Shown: piece after piece, positions 52,951 to 62,153 of the stretch
Numbering within the stretch: position 1 is the stretch's first letter
How the letters are laid out: the number at the start of each line of letters is the position of its first letter
Origin: Methanomicrobiales archaeon
Lineage (GTDB): Archaea > Halobacteriota > Methanomicrobia > Methanomicrobiales > JACTUA01
Assembly (NCBI GenBank): GCA_030019205.1
Contig: JASEFH010000005.1
Span: 1 to 64,000 of the forward strand
Direction of reading: 5' to 3'
DNA: 64,000 bases
The notes under the pieces: model-generated
What the model was told of the DNA's origin: nothing
What the model saw: only the letters and a program-made list of their open reading frames with translations
Database searches by the model: none
Program-made: the position numbers and the translations under genes

Positions 52951-54479
52951 GGTTGAATACGCTCCAGAATATCTTCATATGTCAACCGGTGCTTTCTGGC
53001 AATCGCTATGGCATAGGAAAGTCCGTCTGCAGGTTTGCGTACAATCTTATACGTCCGCAAATCCGGATTATCCGGAACCATCGTGCTGACAAGACTCACG
53101 GTCTTTTCCAGCGTGCTCAGCTCGTCCAGGAATGTGACGTAGACGCACAACAGATCCAGATGTATGGCCTGCTCCAGAACTTTTCTTCCCAGGAACAGGG
53201 CATCCTGGACTGTTGTGGATGTGAACATCTCGTTAATGATGATGATGCTCCGGGATGTGCTCTCCGAGAAAATGGAGTGAATCCGGACGAGATCGTTCTC
53301 CAGTTTACTTTTCAAATCAGTGATATGCTCTTCCCGTTCGAAATGCGAGAACAGTCTGTCGAAAAGAAAGAGGCGGGCTGATCGGCCGGGAACAGGACAC
53401 CCAATACTTGCGAGGAAATGCAATTGGCCAAATGTCCGGGCAAATGTCGTTTTTCCGCCTTGGTTTGGGCCGGTTATGACAAATATACGTTCCTCGTCCT
53501 CGAGGTAAAAGTCATTGGTTACAATTGGTTTCTTCTCATGGCTCAATGTGACAGCCAGAGCAAGGTCGAATCCTTCGCGGCTCCAGATCTCTTTGTTTGT
53601 ATCAGAAACCTGGGGGATACAGAAGGATAGCCCCCCTCTTCCGATCGAGGCAACTAACTCCAGATATGAGATATAAAACTGAATCTCCCGATTGAACCGG
53701 GCGATGGTGATATCCAGATAATGGATATTCTTCTCCTGGAATGCATCAAGATGCGAGAACACCTCCGGATACAGTGCTGCAACCAGATCGAGGACCTTTG
53801 CTTCAACGTGGTTCATTTCAGGGTCTTCGAGAAAATTTTCATGGAAAGGCCGAACCGGTTCCTGGAGGAATTTCTCAAAGGTAGATTCTACCTCTCCGAT
53901 ATAGTCCTCGTCCGATTCCCTTTTTAGAACAGTGATCTCCTTTCCCCTGATAAGCAGACAATACCTTGCCCGGGACAGTTCTTCCCTGAGATTTTCTGTT
54001 TCTGCAACTAAAGAACGAAAATCAGCTGATTCTACATAGCGATTCAGATATTCGCGAAAGGCCAGGAACCCCCGTGATTTAAGATCGAGATGTGCGAGGT
54101 CATGGAACAGGCATGCGATCGCTTCGCAGTATAATGCCACTGCGTCCAAGAACCAGCGTCTCTTTTGGTATATGCAAGGGAGTTTCTCAGCCTGGACGAG
54201 ATGGTTCCGCACCGTTTGCATCCTGCGGGAAAAAGATTTGATAGCCTCAAAAAGTCGGGCATCCCCGAGTTCCTGGACAATTTCCTGACGGTACGTTATG
54301 GCATCGATACTTTTCAATGAATGATAGAAAAATGGCTCGAGATCGTATTCTTCATAGCCGGTTGTGACAGCATGGACAATCTGATCCAGATGCAAATCCG
54401 AGAAAAACGGTGGTTCCTGGAGAGTTCCCCCGCTTATATCTTCATCTGGATTGTCAAAGAGGATGCTGAAAAAGCTCAT
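52947..54479 (-). CDS. MutS-superfamily ATPase without mismatch domain, gene B
   Basis: A 510-residue paralogue of gene A. The helical N-terminal part (LKSIDAITYRQEIVQELGDA; SRRMQTVRNHLVQAEKLP; LDLKSRGFLAFREYLNRYVE) leads to the ATPase: Walker A FVITGPNQGGKTTFARTFGQ, LFSHFEREEHITDLKSKLEN, Walker B RSIIIINEMFTSTTVQDALF and VYVTFLDELSTLEKT. As in A, NE replaces DE. ATG 54479 overlaps the stop of a possible small upstream gene (ATGA). A and B probably form a heterodimer, by analogy with MutS dimers; that is inference. Confidence 0.86.
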   Translation of the reverse strand: MSFFSILFDNPDEDISGGTLQEPPFFSDLHLDQIVHAVTTGYEEYDLEPFFYHSLKSIDAITYRQEIVQELGDARLFEAIKSFSRRMQTVRNHLVQAEKLPCIYQKRRWFLDAVALYCEAIACLFHDLAHLDLKSRGFLAFREYLNRYVESADFRSLVAETENLREELSRARYCLLIRGKEITVLKRESDEDYIGEVESTFEKFLQEPVRPFHENFLEDPEMNHVEAKVLDLVAALYPEVFSHLDAFQEKNIHYLDITIARFNREIQFYISYLELVASIGRGGLSFCIPQVSDTNKEIWSREGFDLALAVTLSHEKKPIVTNDFYLEDEERIFVITGPNQGGKTTFARTFGQLHFLASIGCPVPGRSARLFLFDRLFSHFEREEHITDLKSKLENDLVRIHSIFSESTSRSIIIINEMFTSTTVQDALFLGRKVLEQAIHLDLLCVYVTFLDELSTLEKTVSLVSTMVPDNPDLRTYKIVRKPADGLSYAIAIARKHRLTYEDILERIQP

Positions 54480-54766
54480 AAAGGAAATCCCCCCAGAACC
54501 AGGAACCTTGACGAAGGAGAGGGATCTTCGCCACGTTCGGGCATCATCACTGGAACCGTTCGCAATTTTTTTCCCTGACTGCATATCAGGGATGTGACTC
54601 TCCGGATCCCCGTTTTCATGCTACAAAACGCGGCATACCTGTAGACTGCATTTCTGTTGTATGGGGGAGATGACCCATCCGTCAGATAAATGCATTTTTC
54701 GATGATGGGACAACGAGATTCAGAGATGATACGAATAAATGTCGCTCGTTCACCCTCGGATATCAT
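54476..54766 (-). CDS. Possible small protein leading the MutS-like operon
   Basis: A 96-codon frame. Its ATG at 54766 is preceded by GGAGG with ideal six-nt spacing (CCGGGAGGAACAGT before the ATG), and its stop overlaps the start of gene B as ATGA, the same junction seen between B and A. The N-terminus ISEGERATFIRIISESRCPI and EKCIYLTDGSSPPYNRNAVY looks protein-like, while the last 30 residues are less so. I do not recognise a family. The case rests on the ribosome-binding site and coupling geometry. Confidence 0.42.
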   Translation of the reverse strand: MISEGERATFIRIISESRCPIIEKCIYLTDGSSPPYNRNAVYRYAAFCSMKTGIRRVTSLICSQGKKLRTVPVMMPERGEDPSPSSRFLVLGGFPL

Positions 54767-55262
54767 ACTGTTCCTCCCGGGTAGAAGTCATTAGCTATCG
54801 GCGGTTCATCGGTGGACTTCATCACCGGCAATATTCCGTGGAGGTGTCAACTGCTGTAGAAGAGTATTGGAGAAATATTATTAAAGTTCATGGAGGATGA
54901 ACTGATACATTGCAAAAGAGGGATGAAGAGAACCGTTTTATCGCCTCATATGCGGGTACATTTCTCCAGAACAGAACAAGAGCATTTAATCGTATACCGA
55001 TTGGTCGGGGACAATAAGGATGCCGGGAATGAAATGGAATCAAACATTCATCCGACCGGAACGTCTCCCAGAAGAGGCGGTGATCCGGAGTAAAAACCTT
55101 CACTGCGGGAGATCGGTTCTCGCGAAGATGCGTACACGGTGAAACGCGGCTGATCGATCTTCTCGCTTCCAGCCCCAGAAAAATGGGGTGACGGTGACTG
55201 GATGAGCATTGCTGTCCGTCAGGAAGAGGTAGCTGGCGGGATGCCTGGCCTTCTTCAGGGAT
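54767..55262. other. AT-richer gap upstream of the MutS-like operon
   Basis: About 500 bp without a supportable gene. Composition is AT-richer up to about 55200, like the operon. It contains ATATTATTAAAG at about 54876-54887 and several short open frames on both strands without ribosome-binding sites at the right distance. Confidence 0.4.
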
Positions 55263-55736
55263 TCAATTCTCCTCGGGGAGGTGCCAGGCATGCTTGATTT
55301 CAGTCAGCGCGTTCTCCGCCGCCTCCCGCAGACGGTCGTCCGGCTCCTGCAGGATGCGCGTGAGCGGGTCGATCGCCCGGATGCTCCGGATCCGCCCCAG
55401 CGCTTCCGCGGCATGGACGCGCGTCTCGCTCTGCTCCCGGGTGTCGAGGAGCCTTTCGATCAACGCCCCCACGGCACGGACGCTCGGCAGATCCCGCAGG
55501 GCGCAGGCGGCGTGCATGCGGATGCCGGAGTCCGCATCCTGCAGACACTGCACCAGCGTCTGCACCGCCCGGGGGTCCCCGCTCGCCCCCAGGGCATCCA
55601 CGGCCGTGATTCGCGCCGCCCTGTCAGACGCACCCCCTGCGGTCTCGATCAGTCCGTAGACGTCGGGGGCGAGCGGCAGGTTCGATCCCTGCCCCCCCCG
55701 ATCGATTTCCCGATACATCGTGCCCATGTACATCAT
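55263..55736 (-). CDS. HEAT-repeat protein
   Basis: A protein of about 157 residues with roughly four HEAT/PBS-lyase-type repeats: RAARITAVDALGASGDPRAV, QDADSGIRMHAACALRDLPS, QSETRVHAAEALGRIRSIRA and EPDDRLREAAENALTEIKHA. Such alpha-solenoids bind partner proteins. I chose the ATG at 55736; a TTG at 55748 and later ATGs are alternatives. The following stretch 55749-56071 (about 320 bp) contains no gene, only the cofE promoter. Confidence 0.85.
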   Translation of the reverse strand: MMYMGTMYREIDRGGQGSNLPLAPDVYGLIETAGGASDRAARITAVDALGASGDPRAVQTLVQCLQDADSGIRMHAACALRDLPSVRAVGALIERLLDTREQSETRVHAAEALGRIRSIRAIDPLTRILQEPDDRLREAAENALTEIKHAWHLPEEN

Positions 55737-56071
55737 CACCCCGAACAACGGAAGACACCCCGCCCCGCAACGGGACGGCGTGAAGAAGCTGCACGTGTGA
55801 TCTCAGGCTGCCCGAGTCGCTACCCGAGTCCCTCTCCGCTTACCACCAAGATCGGCCGGGCTAAAACCAGAAGTGCAGGACTCGCACCCGTGATCCTTGG
55901 CGGCACCGTGCATTACCGTATGTTCGCGATCCCTCTATAAAAACGTATAGCCTTCGAAATCCGCCCTGCGTTTGGAGCCTCGACAGCCCCCTTCTGCGGC
56001 GGGCTCGGACCGTGCGGGCTGCTGCGGTTCGAAAACCCTTAATGCCCATCCGCCCGAACTCTCCTGCAGCT

Positions 56072-56830
56072 ATGTCAGTACAGGTATTCGGTGTGGAGGG
56101 TCTGCCGCTCATCCGCAAAGGGGACGATCTGGCTGCCCTGATCTGCGGGCGCGTCGCCTTCGAGGACGGGGACATTCTCGCTCTGGCGTCGACCGTCTAC
56201 TCGAAGGCGAAGGGGTATACCCGTGACCTGCGCACGATCGTGCCCGGGGACGAGGCGAAGCGGATCGCGGCGCGGGACCATGAAGATCCACGGTTCGTCC
56301 AGGCGGTGCTCGACGAGGCGACCGACGTCCTCCTGGACGAACCGTTCATCCTCTCGGCGATGCCATCCGGTCACATCGGCGTCCGCTCGGGCGTGGACCG
56401 CAGCAACGTCGAGGACGGGTTCGTCATCCTCCTCCCCCCGGACCCCATGGGGGCGGCCGCGGAGCTGCGGGAGGCGATCCGCAAACGGTCGGGGAAGAGA
56501 GTCGGCGTGATCATCACCGACACCGTCGGGCGGGCGTTCCGCCGGGGGCAGACGGGCAACGCGATCGGCTGGAGCGGGATGCCGGCGATCCGGGACTTCC
56601 GGGGCGACACGGATCTCTTCGGCCATTCCCTCCAGATCACGGAGGAGGCGGTGGTGGACGAGATCGCCGGGTTCGCCAACTTCATCATGGGGGAGAGCGA
56701 CCAGGGCATCCCGGCCGTCGTCTTCCGCGGGTGCGGGACCTGGCAGGGGCACGACAACCTCTACTTCACGCCCGACGAGGACATCCTGCGGTGCGCCCTG
56801 AAGAGCATGGGGTCTCCCGTCCGCGATTAG
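56072..56830 (+). CDS. cofE: Coenzyme F420-0:L-glutamate ligase
   Basis: A 252-residue CofE that adds the first and second glutamates to F420-0 using GTP. Signatures: GLPLIRKGDDLAALICG at the start, ALASTVYSKAKGYTRDL, SGHIGVRSGVDRSNVEDGFV near residue 105, and the metal/GTP region VIITDTVGRAFRRGQTGNAI near residue 150. ATG 56072 is about 27 nt from CCTTAATGCCC, fitting a leaderless mRNA; an upstream in-frame ATG at 56012 precedes that promoter. F420 is the main hydride carrier of methanogenesis. Confidence 0.95.
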   Translation: MSVQVFGVEGLPLIRKGDDLAALICGRVAFEDGDILALASTVYSKAKGYTRDLRTIVPGDEAKRIAARDHEDPRFVQAVLDEATDVLLDEPFILSAMPSGHIGVRSGVDRSNVEDGFVILLPPDPMGAAAELREAIRKRSGKRVGVIITDTVGRAFRRGQTGNAIGWSGMPAIRDFRGDTDLFGHSLQITEEAVVDEIAGFANFIMGESDQGIPAVVFRGCGTWQGHDNLYFTPDEDILRCALKSMGSPVRD

Positions 56831-56898
56831 GCGGGGGAGACCGACGAGCAGTCTGCACCGCATGCAGAACCTGCCATCCCCCCGGGCGCGGAAGCGGT

Positions 56899-57057
56899 AT
56901 GGCAGGCATCGTCGAGGATCTCGCGTCCACTATCGTCCAGCGGATCGAGAGCATGGACGGCCTCGACCCGGAGCTGGAGCAGGCGTGCGCGGACATCGCG
57001 AAGATGTGCGACGTCATCGACAGAGACCTCGAGCTCATCCTCAGCACCCTGTGGTGA
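56899..57057 (+). CDS. Small acidic protein, unknown
   Basis: A 52-residue acidic protein: MAGIVEDLASTIVQRIESMD, then LDPELEQACADIAKMCDVID, ending RDLELILSTLW. It is predicted to be all helical with heptad-like hydrophobic spacing. It starts at an ATG 68 bp after cofE on the same strand, so cotranscription is plausible. I do not recognise a family; the composition and clean amphipathic pattern support it being coding. Confidence 0.62.
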   Translation: MAGIVEDLASTIVQRIESMDGLDPELEQACADIAKMCDVIDRDLELILSTLW

Positions 57058-57215
57058 GGTCCGGCGATCCATCCGGAGAGCGGCCCCCTTCCTGTGTCCC
57101 GCGCACCGGAGGGGTACCGGCGCAGCCCCCTTCGTATTCCGCGACGGATCGTGGAATCGGGAATTGCATAAGGTAGATATGATCGGACGAATAACCCGGA
57201 GTACCTGGTGAGATC

Positions 57216-57440
57216 ATGCTCTGCCGAACCAGAGAAGAGAATCCCGTCATGATCTGCCCGAACTGCGGATACCGGCTCCTGCCCTCCGAGCGTCTGGAGT
57301 ACAGCGGCGACAACGACTGCCTGTGCATCCCCATCCTCATCTGCCCCAACTGCGGCTGGAAGCGGCAGCGGTTCTGGGAACCTGACTGCGACGATCTCCC
57401 CATCGGCTACACCGAACCTCAGGACAAATCATTTATCTGA
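57216..57440 (+). CDS. Small zinc-ribbon protein
   Basis: A 74-residue protein with two CPNCG knuckles: MICPNCGYRLLPSERLEYSG and PILICPNCGWKRQRFWEPDC, forming one zinc ribbon. An acidic/aromatic tail follows (DLPIGYTEPQDKSFI). ATG 57216 has GGTGA four nt upstream; an ATG at 57249 directly before the first CPNC is an alternative. A nucleic-acid or protein-binding role is inferred. Confidence 0.75.
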   Translation: MLCRTREENPVMICPNCGYRLLPSERLEYSGDNDCLCIPILICPNCGWKRQRFWEPDCDDLPIGYTEPQDKSFI

Positions 57441-57503
57441 AGAGACAGAAGAAGCTCGGGATACGCTGGCGATGAAGTCCGCCACCAACCGCCCGTCCGG
57501 CTG

Positions 57504-58406
57504 ATGACTTCTACCCACAGGGAGGTGGAGATCATCCGGAGCGATCGGACAGTTCGATACATCCTGGAACGGCGATGTTCGGACGGCGGGTTCTGTTTTT
57601 ACCAGCTCGACGAGCCGAATACGGCGGACACCTTCTGGGCGCTCGCCTCTCTCGCAGCGCTCGGGATCCGACCGAGAGACGCAGCGACCGCGGAGTACCT
57701 CGCGGCGTACCAGAGAGCGGACGGGGGATTCGCATCGCCCTATACGGCCTACCATGCGATCCAGGCCCTGCGGATCCTGGGGCGTCCGCCTCCCGCGGAT
57801 CCGTCGCCGTGGCTGCAGGAGCACCTGGTTCTCCCCGGGGATCGGGATCGGCCCGTGGAGTCCACGTCACGGTTCGAGCCGCTCTACCTGATCGCGGATC
57901 TCCACCGCACCCTGCACCTGCGCGTCGATCCCCGCGCCCGCGGCACGATCGTGCGGGGCCTTCTCCGGATGCTGCACGAGAGCGGCGGGTTCGGCCGCCC
58001 GCCCACGCTGATCGAGACGCACCATGCCCTCTCCATCCTGCAGGCGCTCGGGCACCCGATCGGATCCCTCGGGTGCGGAACCTTCCTCCGCCTCTGCGAA
58101 GATCCACGGTTCGGGTTTGTCAACGTCCCCGGCAGCCAGCCCTCATACCTCGAGCACATCCACGCCGGCGTCCAGGCATGTCTGCTCCTCTCCTACCCCT
58201 CGTCCGTCCTCGAATGCTGTGAGGCCCTGATCCGCCGCTGCCGGCATGCCAGCGGGGGATACGCGCGGTCCGTGTACGGCGGGATCTCCACCCTGGAGAA
58301 CACATGGATGGCCCTTGCCGCGCTCTCGGGGATCCGGATGCTGGAGCAGGCGTGCCCGCTGCCCCCGCAACGGGAGGTGCTCGACCTATCGAAGCCCCGG
58401 GGGTGA
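57504..58406 (+). CDS. Terpene-cyclase/prenyltransferase-like alpha-barrel protein
   Basis: A 300-residue protein built of repeated helix pairs introduced by GG(F/Y) turns: CSDGGFCFYQLDEPNTADTF, RADGGFASPYTAYHAIQALR, ESGGFGRPPTLIETHHALSI and ASGGYARSVYGGISTLENTW. This is the repeat of squalene-cyclase and protein-prenyltransferase beta subunits. I see neither the DxDD nor the DCTAE-type catalytic motif of squalene cyclases. It could be a zinc-free binding protein or a new enzyme. It stands alone on the plus strand; the following 292 bp hold no gene. Confidence 0.8.
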   Translation: MTSTHREVEIIRSDRTVRYILERRCSDGGFCFYQLDEPNTADTFWALASLAALGIRPRDAATAEYLAAYQRADGGFASPYTAYHAIQALRILGRPPPADPSPWLQEHLVLPGDRDRPVESTSRFEPLYLIADLHRTLHLRVDPRARGTIVRGLLRMLHESGGFGRPPTLIETHHALSILQALGHPIGSLGCGTFLRLCEDPRFGFVNVPGSQPSYLEHIHAGVQACLLLSYPSSVLECCEALIRRCRHASGGYARSVYGGISTLENTWMALAALSGIRMLEQACPLPPQREVLDLSKPRG

Positions 58407-58698
58407 GGGGCTGACATTCCCGCATCCGTACGGGGGGGCGGAGAGCCCGCGGCCCGGCTGTCGGGAGCGTCCGATCCTCGCGACCCAGCTTCCGGGCTGG
58501 TCGGGGTGCGCCGACGCCGTGGCGGTGTTCGGGAAGATGCCCGCGTCCGAGCGCGGCGTCAGCCCGGCTGGAGCGATCGCCTCCGCGCTCGCGTCGATCG
58601 GCGGCGTACGTCGCCCCCTGCGGTGTCCCTCCGCTCGCCCGTCGCCTGTTGCACGGCACCGCGCGGCAGTCCTTTTCATGGGCAACCGGTGAACCGCG

Positions 58699-59592
58699 AT
58701 GCGATCCGTCAGCAAGACCCGGGTCCTCCAGAGTCTCCTGGACGGCGGGACTCTCTCGGAGTCCGCCCTGGCGGCCAGATCCGGGTACACTCTGCGGGGG
58801 ATCGCAAAGCACCTCGTCAACCTGCACCAGGGCGGGCTCATCACCCGGATGCGGGATCCCTCCGGCAGCGGCGAGTTCCTGTACGCGATCAAGAGAACCC
58901 GCGAGGCGGTCCTCCGTATCTACGACAGCCGGGACTTTGCAGAGCTCCGGGAGGAGATACGGCAGGCCCCCTGGGTGGTCGACCTCTTCACGCGGGGATA
59001 CACCGATCTGCCCGACGAACTCGTCCCGATTCTCCGCGCGATGGTGCGGCAATCCGCCTCGTTCTTTGGCGTCGTACGGGAGAATGAGACGATGGAGCGC
59101 CTTCGGGAGACCTACCGCCTCTACCGCCTGGTCGATCGGCTGACGGGCAACAGCGATCCCTACGTCAGGGACTGCTGCCTTCTCTACCAGGTCTATGCCG
59201 AGTCCGTCACGCGGGACATCGGGCGCAGCGGACTCTCCGGTGAGTTCATCCAACCCCTCGACCGGATCGAGCAGTCGCTCATGCGGGCATTCGATGCGAA
59301 GGTGACCCGTGTGCAGCAGGCGATGCTGGTGTATGCCGTGGAGCAGCTGCTGGATGCGCACGATGGCGGACCGTTCTCGAACGAGACCGTCGAGCGGCTC
59401 CGCGACCTCTGCGCGCGGTTCCAGCGATTGTCTGCCGACGCCATGCAGCGCGGGGGAGACTATCCGGCGATCCGCCGAGAACTGCGGGACGTGACGAATG
59501 CGCTGCAGGCGATCCTGGAATCGGAGCGGTCCTCCGGTCCTCCCCCGGATCCCCTGCAGCGTTCAGCGGGGACGGATCGCCGCGGGCGATGA
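58699..59592 (+). CDS. Winged-helix protein with unknown helical domain
   Basis: A 297-residue protein. Residues 1-70 form a helix-turn-helix (SKTRVLQSLLDGGTLSESAL; SGYTLRGIAKHLVNLHQGGL; ITRMRDPSGSGEFLYAIKRT), like MarR/ArsR-type domains. The rest is helical (REAVLRIYDSRDFAELREEI; ESVTRDIGRSGLSGEFIQPL; MLVYAVEQLLDAHDGG), without recognised motifs. It is convergent with the dynamin-like gene 198 bp away. A regulator with a sensor or dimerisation domain is inferred. Confidence 0.75.
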   Translation: MRSVSKTRVLQSLLDGGTLSESALAARSGYTLRGIAKHLVNLHQGGLITRMRDPSGSGEFLYAIKRTREAVLRIYDSRDFAELREEIRQAPWVVDLFTRGYTDLPDELVPILRAMVRQSASFFGVVRENETMERLRETYRLYRLVDRLTGNSDPYVRDCCLLYQVYAESVTRDIGRSGLSGEFIQPLDRIEQSLMRAFDAKVTRVQQAMLVYAVEQLLDAHDGGPFSNETVERLRDLCARFQRLSADAMQRGGDYPAIRRELRDVTNALQAILESERSSGPPPDPLQRSAGTDRRGR

Positions 59593-59790
59593 AGCCCGTC
59601 TCCAGCCGCCGGGGTGCGTCATCCCCCCGTCAGCCGATCCCGACGCCGGTGGTGCCGCCGTCGGATCCGGAATCAACCTCCGCCCCGGGTGTTGCGGGGG
59701 GAATGATGGGGAATTTTTACGAACCCCCTCTCGCCGAAAGGTGAGGAGCCATACGGCCCCTCATCGCGGAATCCCGCTCCCGTCTGCCGG

Positions 59791-61872
59791 TCATCGGTCC
59801 TGCACTCCGGGTTCTTCTTCACGGAATGCGTCGGGGGCGCATCCGGACGGGACGGACTCCAGGAGTCGCAGGTCCCGCTCTATGTCCTGGATGGCAGCGG
59901 TCGTCATCTCTCTCCCCGCGATAGACTGCTCCGCCAGTGCGCGGTAGCGCTCCGCATACCCCTCGAAGCGGCTGCGGAGGAGATCCATCGTCTCCCCCGC
60001 CCACTCCTCCAGCGCTTCACCGTAGGCGGCGAGGGTCTGTTCGAGGGAACGCCCGAGAGACCGGTACATCCTCTCCGCGAGGCGCCTCTCGGCATACTTT
60101 CGTCCGAACAGCCGGGAGGTGGAAGAGCGGAATGCAGGGGTGCTGATGTGGGCGGGATCGCAGACGGGCATCCCGCGGACCAGGGATGCCAGTTCGCCTT
60201 CTTCCGGCGCATCGGCGATTCCCAGCGCGGCAGCGCTCTCCTGCAGGTCGCGCTCCAGCTGGAGGGCCAGGGTCTCGATCGCGTCCGGGAGGGGTTTCGC
60301 CCGCCCCCGGGCATACTCCCGGATCGATGCCCGGAGCACGTCGGAGGGCTCGCATTCCGCCCCGTTGGCCGTCATCCGGGCGGCGGCCGCCACGCAGATC
60401 TCCGGGGCACCCCGCGCCATCTCCCGGATTCCGCGTTCGACCACGGAGCGCGTCTCCTCGATCCGCCCCGTCGCCTGCCGCAGGCGGGACTCCGCGGCCC
60501 GGATCCGCTCCTGCGTGTGCGGGGACGCCTGCCGGCTCCGCTGAACCTGGAGGCGGAGGGCAGCCACGACGGATTCCCGCAGCGCGCCGATCTTTCGCCG
60601 CAGAGATGCCTCCCTGAGGTCCTGCGAGCGGCTGCAGAGCGGAAGAATCTCCTCCTCGAACCATGCGTCCAGCAGCCGGCGGTGCGAGGGGCGGACGCTA
60701 ACGGGGTGCACCGGCAGGTCCCGATCGAACTCCGCCGCCAGGTGCTGCTGAATGTACCGAAGGATGCGCCCGCAGTCCGGCGGGGTCAGCAGGTCCGCTT
60801 TACTCAGCAGCACGTTCACGGGAACCGCCGCTTCCTGCAGCGCACGGATCGTCTGGATGTCGCCCTCCGTTAGGGTGGATCCTGCATCGATCATCACAAC
60901 GCCGAGGTCGCACCGCGGCAGGTAGGCGAGAGTTTCGGCAGCACCGCCCGTTGCCAGCGAGCCCAGCCCCGGAGTGTCCACAAAGGTCACCCCGCTGCCG
61001 AGGCGGGGTGCGGGGAGCGTGACCGCGATGCGGGTAACGCGCTTGACGTTTCCGGGGTTCTGCTGCTCCGTTGCGTATTCGCCGAGCCGATCGATGTCCA
61101 GCGCACGGGAGGGCGCATGGGCGAAGGATACCGTGATCGCCGCCCTCTCGCCGAAAGCGATGTGGATGGGGACCGCCGTGATGGGCGTCACCCCCACAGG
61201 CAGCGCATCCGTATCGAGGATGGCGTTCAGGAGGGACGATTTTCCGCAGCTCACGCGCCCGAAGACCGCGATCTCGAACGCCCTGTCCTCGGCCCGGTCC
61301 AGGATCGAGGCGATCGTCCCGCGGAATTCGACCAGCCCCCGCTCCGCCACGACCCGCTCGATGGCCGACAGGAGGCGGAGATCGCCCCCCTCTCTCTCCA
61401 GCCTCTGCAGGCGTGCCTCCAAATCCTCGCCGCCTCCTCCGGCGAGACAGCGGTCGAGCCGCACGACCAGGCCGTGCAGTTCCGCCGCGATGCCGTTCAG
61501 CTCCGTCGCCACGTCCGCGGACACCTCCCCGTAACCCCGCATGTGCTGCGGTCTGAGCTCTTCGGCAGCGATATCGATCGCAATGAGCGTGGCGTGGATG
61601 GCTCTGGAGGCCGGAACACGCGGTTGATCCCGGGGGATGCCCTGGCCATCCAGGATCCGCACCACCTGGGCGCGCAGGCGGGCGACGAAGTCCTCGATCG
61701 TCCGCCGACGGGCGGGGTCGAGATCGGGGGCGTATCTCGGGAAGGCGGCGCGTGACGTGGAGGTATTCAGGATGGCTTCGATCTCGCCGAGGAGCCTGTC
61801 GATATGCTCGCAGGAGACCCGCAGGTATCGGGCCTGATGCTCGTTCAGGGATGACGAAGACCTGTCCGTCAT
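59791..61872 (-). CDS. Dynamin-like large GTPase
   Basis: A 693-residue protein. The GTPase domain has G1 IAVFGRVSCGKSSLLNAILD (P-loop at residues 205-212), a G2 Thr in GVTPITAVPI, G3 VTFVDTPGLGSLATGG, and a G4-like NVLLSKADLL in which Ser replaces the Asn of NKxD. A long helical N-terminal part (1-195) and C-terminal part (400-693; RRKIGALRESVVAALRLQVQ; ERMYRSLGRSLEQTLAAYGE) resemble bacterial dynamin stalks. Such proteins remodel membranes or act in stress/defence. ATG 61872 is preferred because the upstream extension is Gly/Pro-rich. The 281 bp upstream hold no gene. Confidence 0.88.
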   Translation of the reverse strand: MTDRSSSSLNEHQARYLRVSCEHIDRLLGEIEAILNTSTSRAAFPRYAPDLDPARRRTIEDFVARLRAQVVRILDGQGIPRDQPRVPASRAIHATLIAIDIAAEELRPQHMRGYGEVSADVATELNGIAAELHGLVVRLDRCLAGGGGEDLEARLQRLEREGGDLRLLSAIERVVAERGLVEFRGTIASILDRAEDRAFEIAVFGRVSCGKSSLLNAILDTDALPVGVTPITAVPIHIAFGERAAITVSFAHAPSRALDIDRLGEYATEQQNPGNVKRVTRIAVTLPAPRLGSGVTFVDTPGLGSLATGGAAETLAYLPRCDLGVVMIDAGSTLTEGDIQTIRALQEAAVPVNVLLSKADLLTPPDCGRILRYIQQHLAAEFDRDLPVHPVSVRPSHRRLLDAWFEEEILPLCSRSQDLREASLRRKIGALRESVVAALRLQVQRSRQASPHTQERIRAAESRLRQATGRIEETRSVVERGIREMARGAPEICVAAAARMTANGAECEPSDVLRASIREYARGRAKPLPDAIETLALQLERDLQESAAALGIADAPEEGELASLVRGMPVCDPAHISTPAFRSSTSRLFGRKYAERRLAERMYRSLGRSLEQTLAAYGEALEEWAGETMDLLRSRFEGYAERYRALAEQSIAGREMTTAAIQDIERDLRLLESVPSGCAPDAFREEEPGVQDR

Positions 61873-62153
61873 GCCCCCGCCCATCCCTGCCGAAGGTGCC
61901 CGGAGCTGCCCTTCATATCCGGGGGTCGCGCCGCGTCCCCCAAGAACCTGCGAACTGTGACCATGCCCTGCCCTGTCCTGTGCGATCTCTACGAAGGCAG
62001 GCATCGACCTGCCCGGCGGCGATGCGCTGAAGGGGATCGCCGGGGAACCAGAAGTCATCAGCCGGCAGGCGGCGGTTAGGGGCGGACCTCATCGCCCTTC
62101 ATGTACCCGGGATAGGTCTGCAAGGCATTAATGCTTTCAGGTGCACCCCCCGT

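Noticed and set aside
54890-55093. 67-codon frame in the AT-richer gap
   Set aside because: The nearby AT-rich element is too close to be its promoter, there is no ribosome-binding site and no recognisable protein pattern.
55100-55291. 63-codon minus-strand frame next to the HEAT-repeat gene
   Set aside because: It overlaps the end of the HEAT-repeat gene, lacks a ribosome-binding site and has no similarity I recognise.
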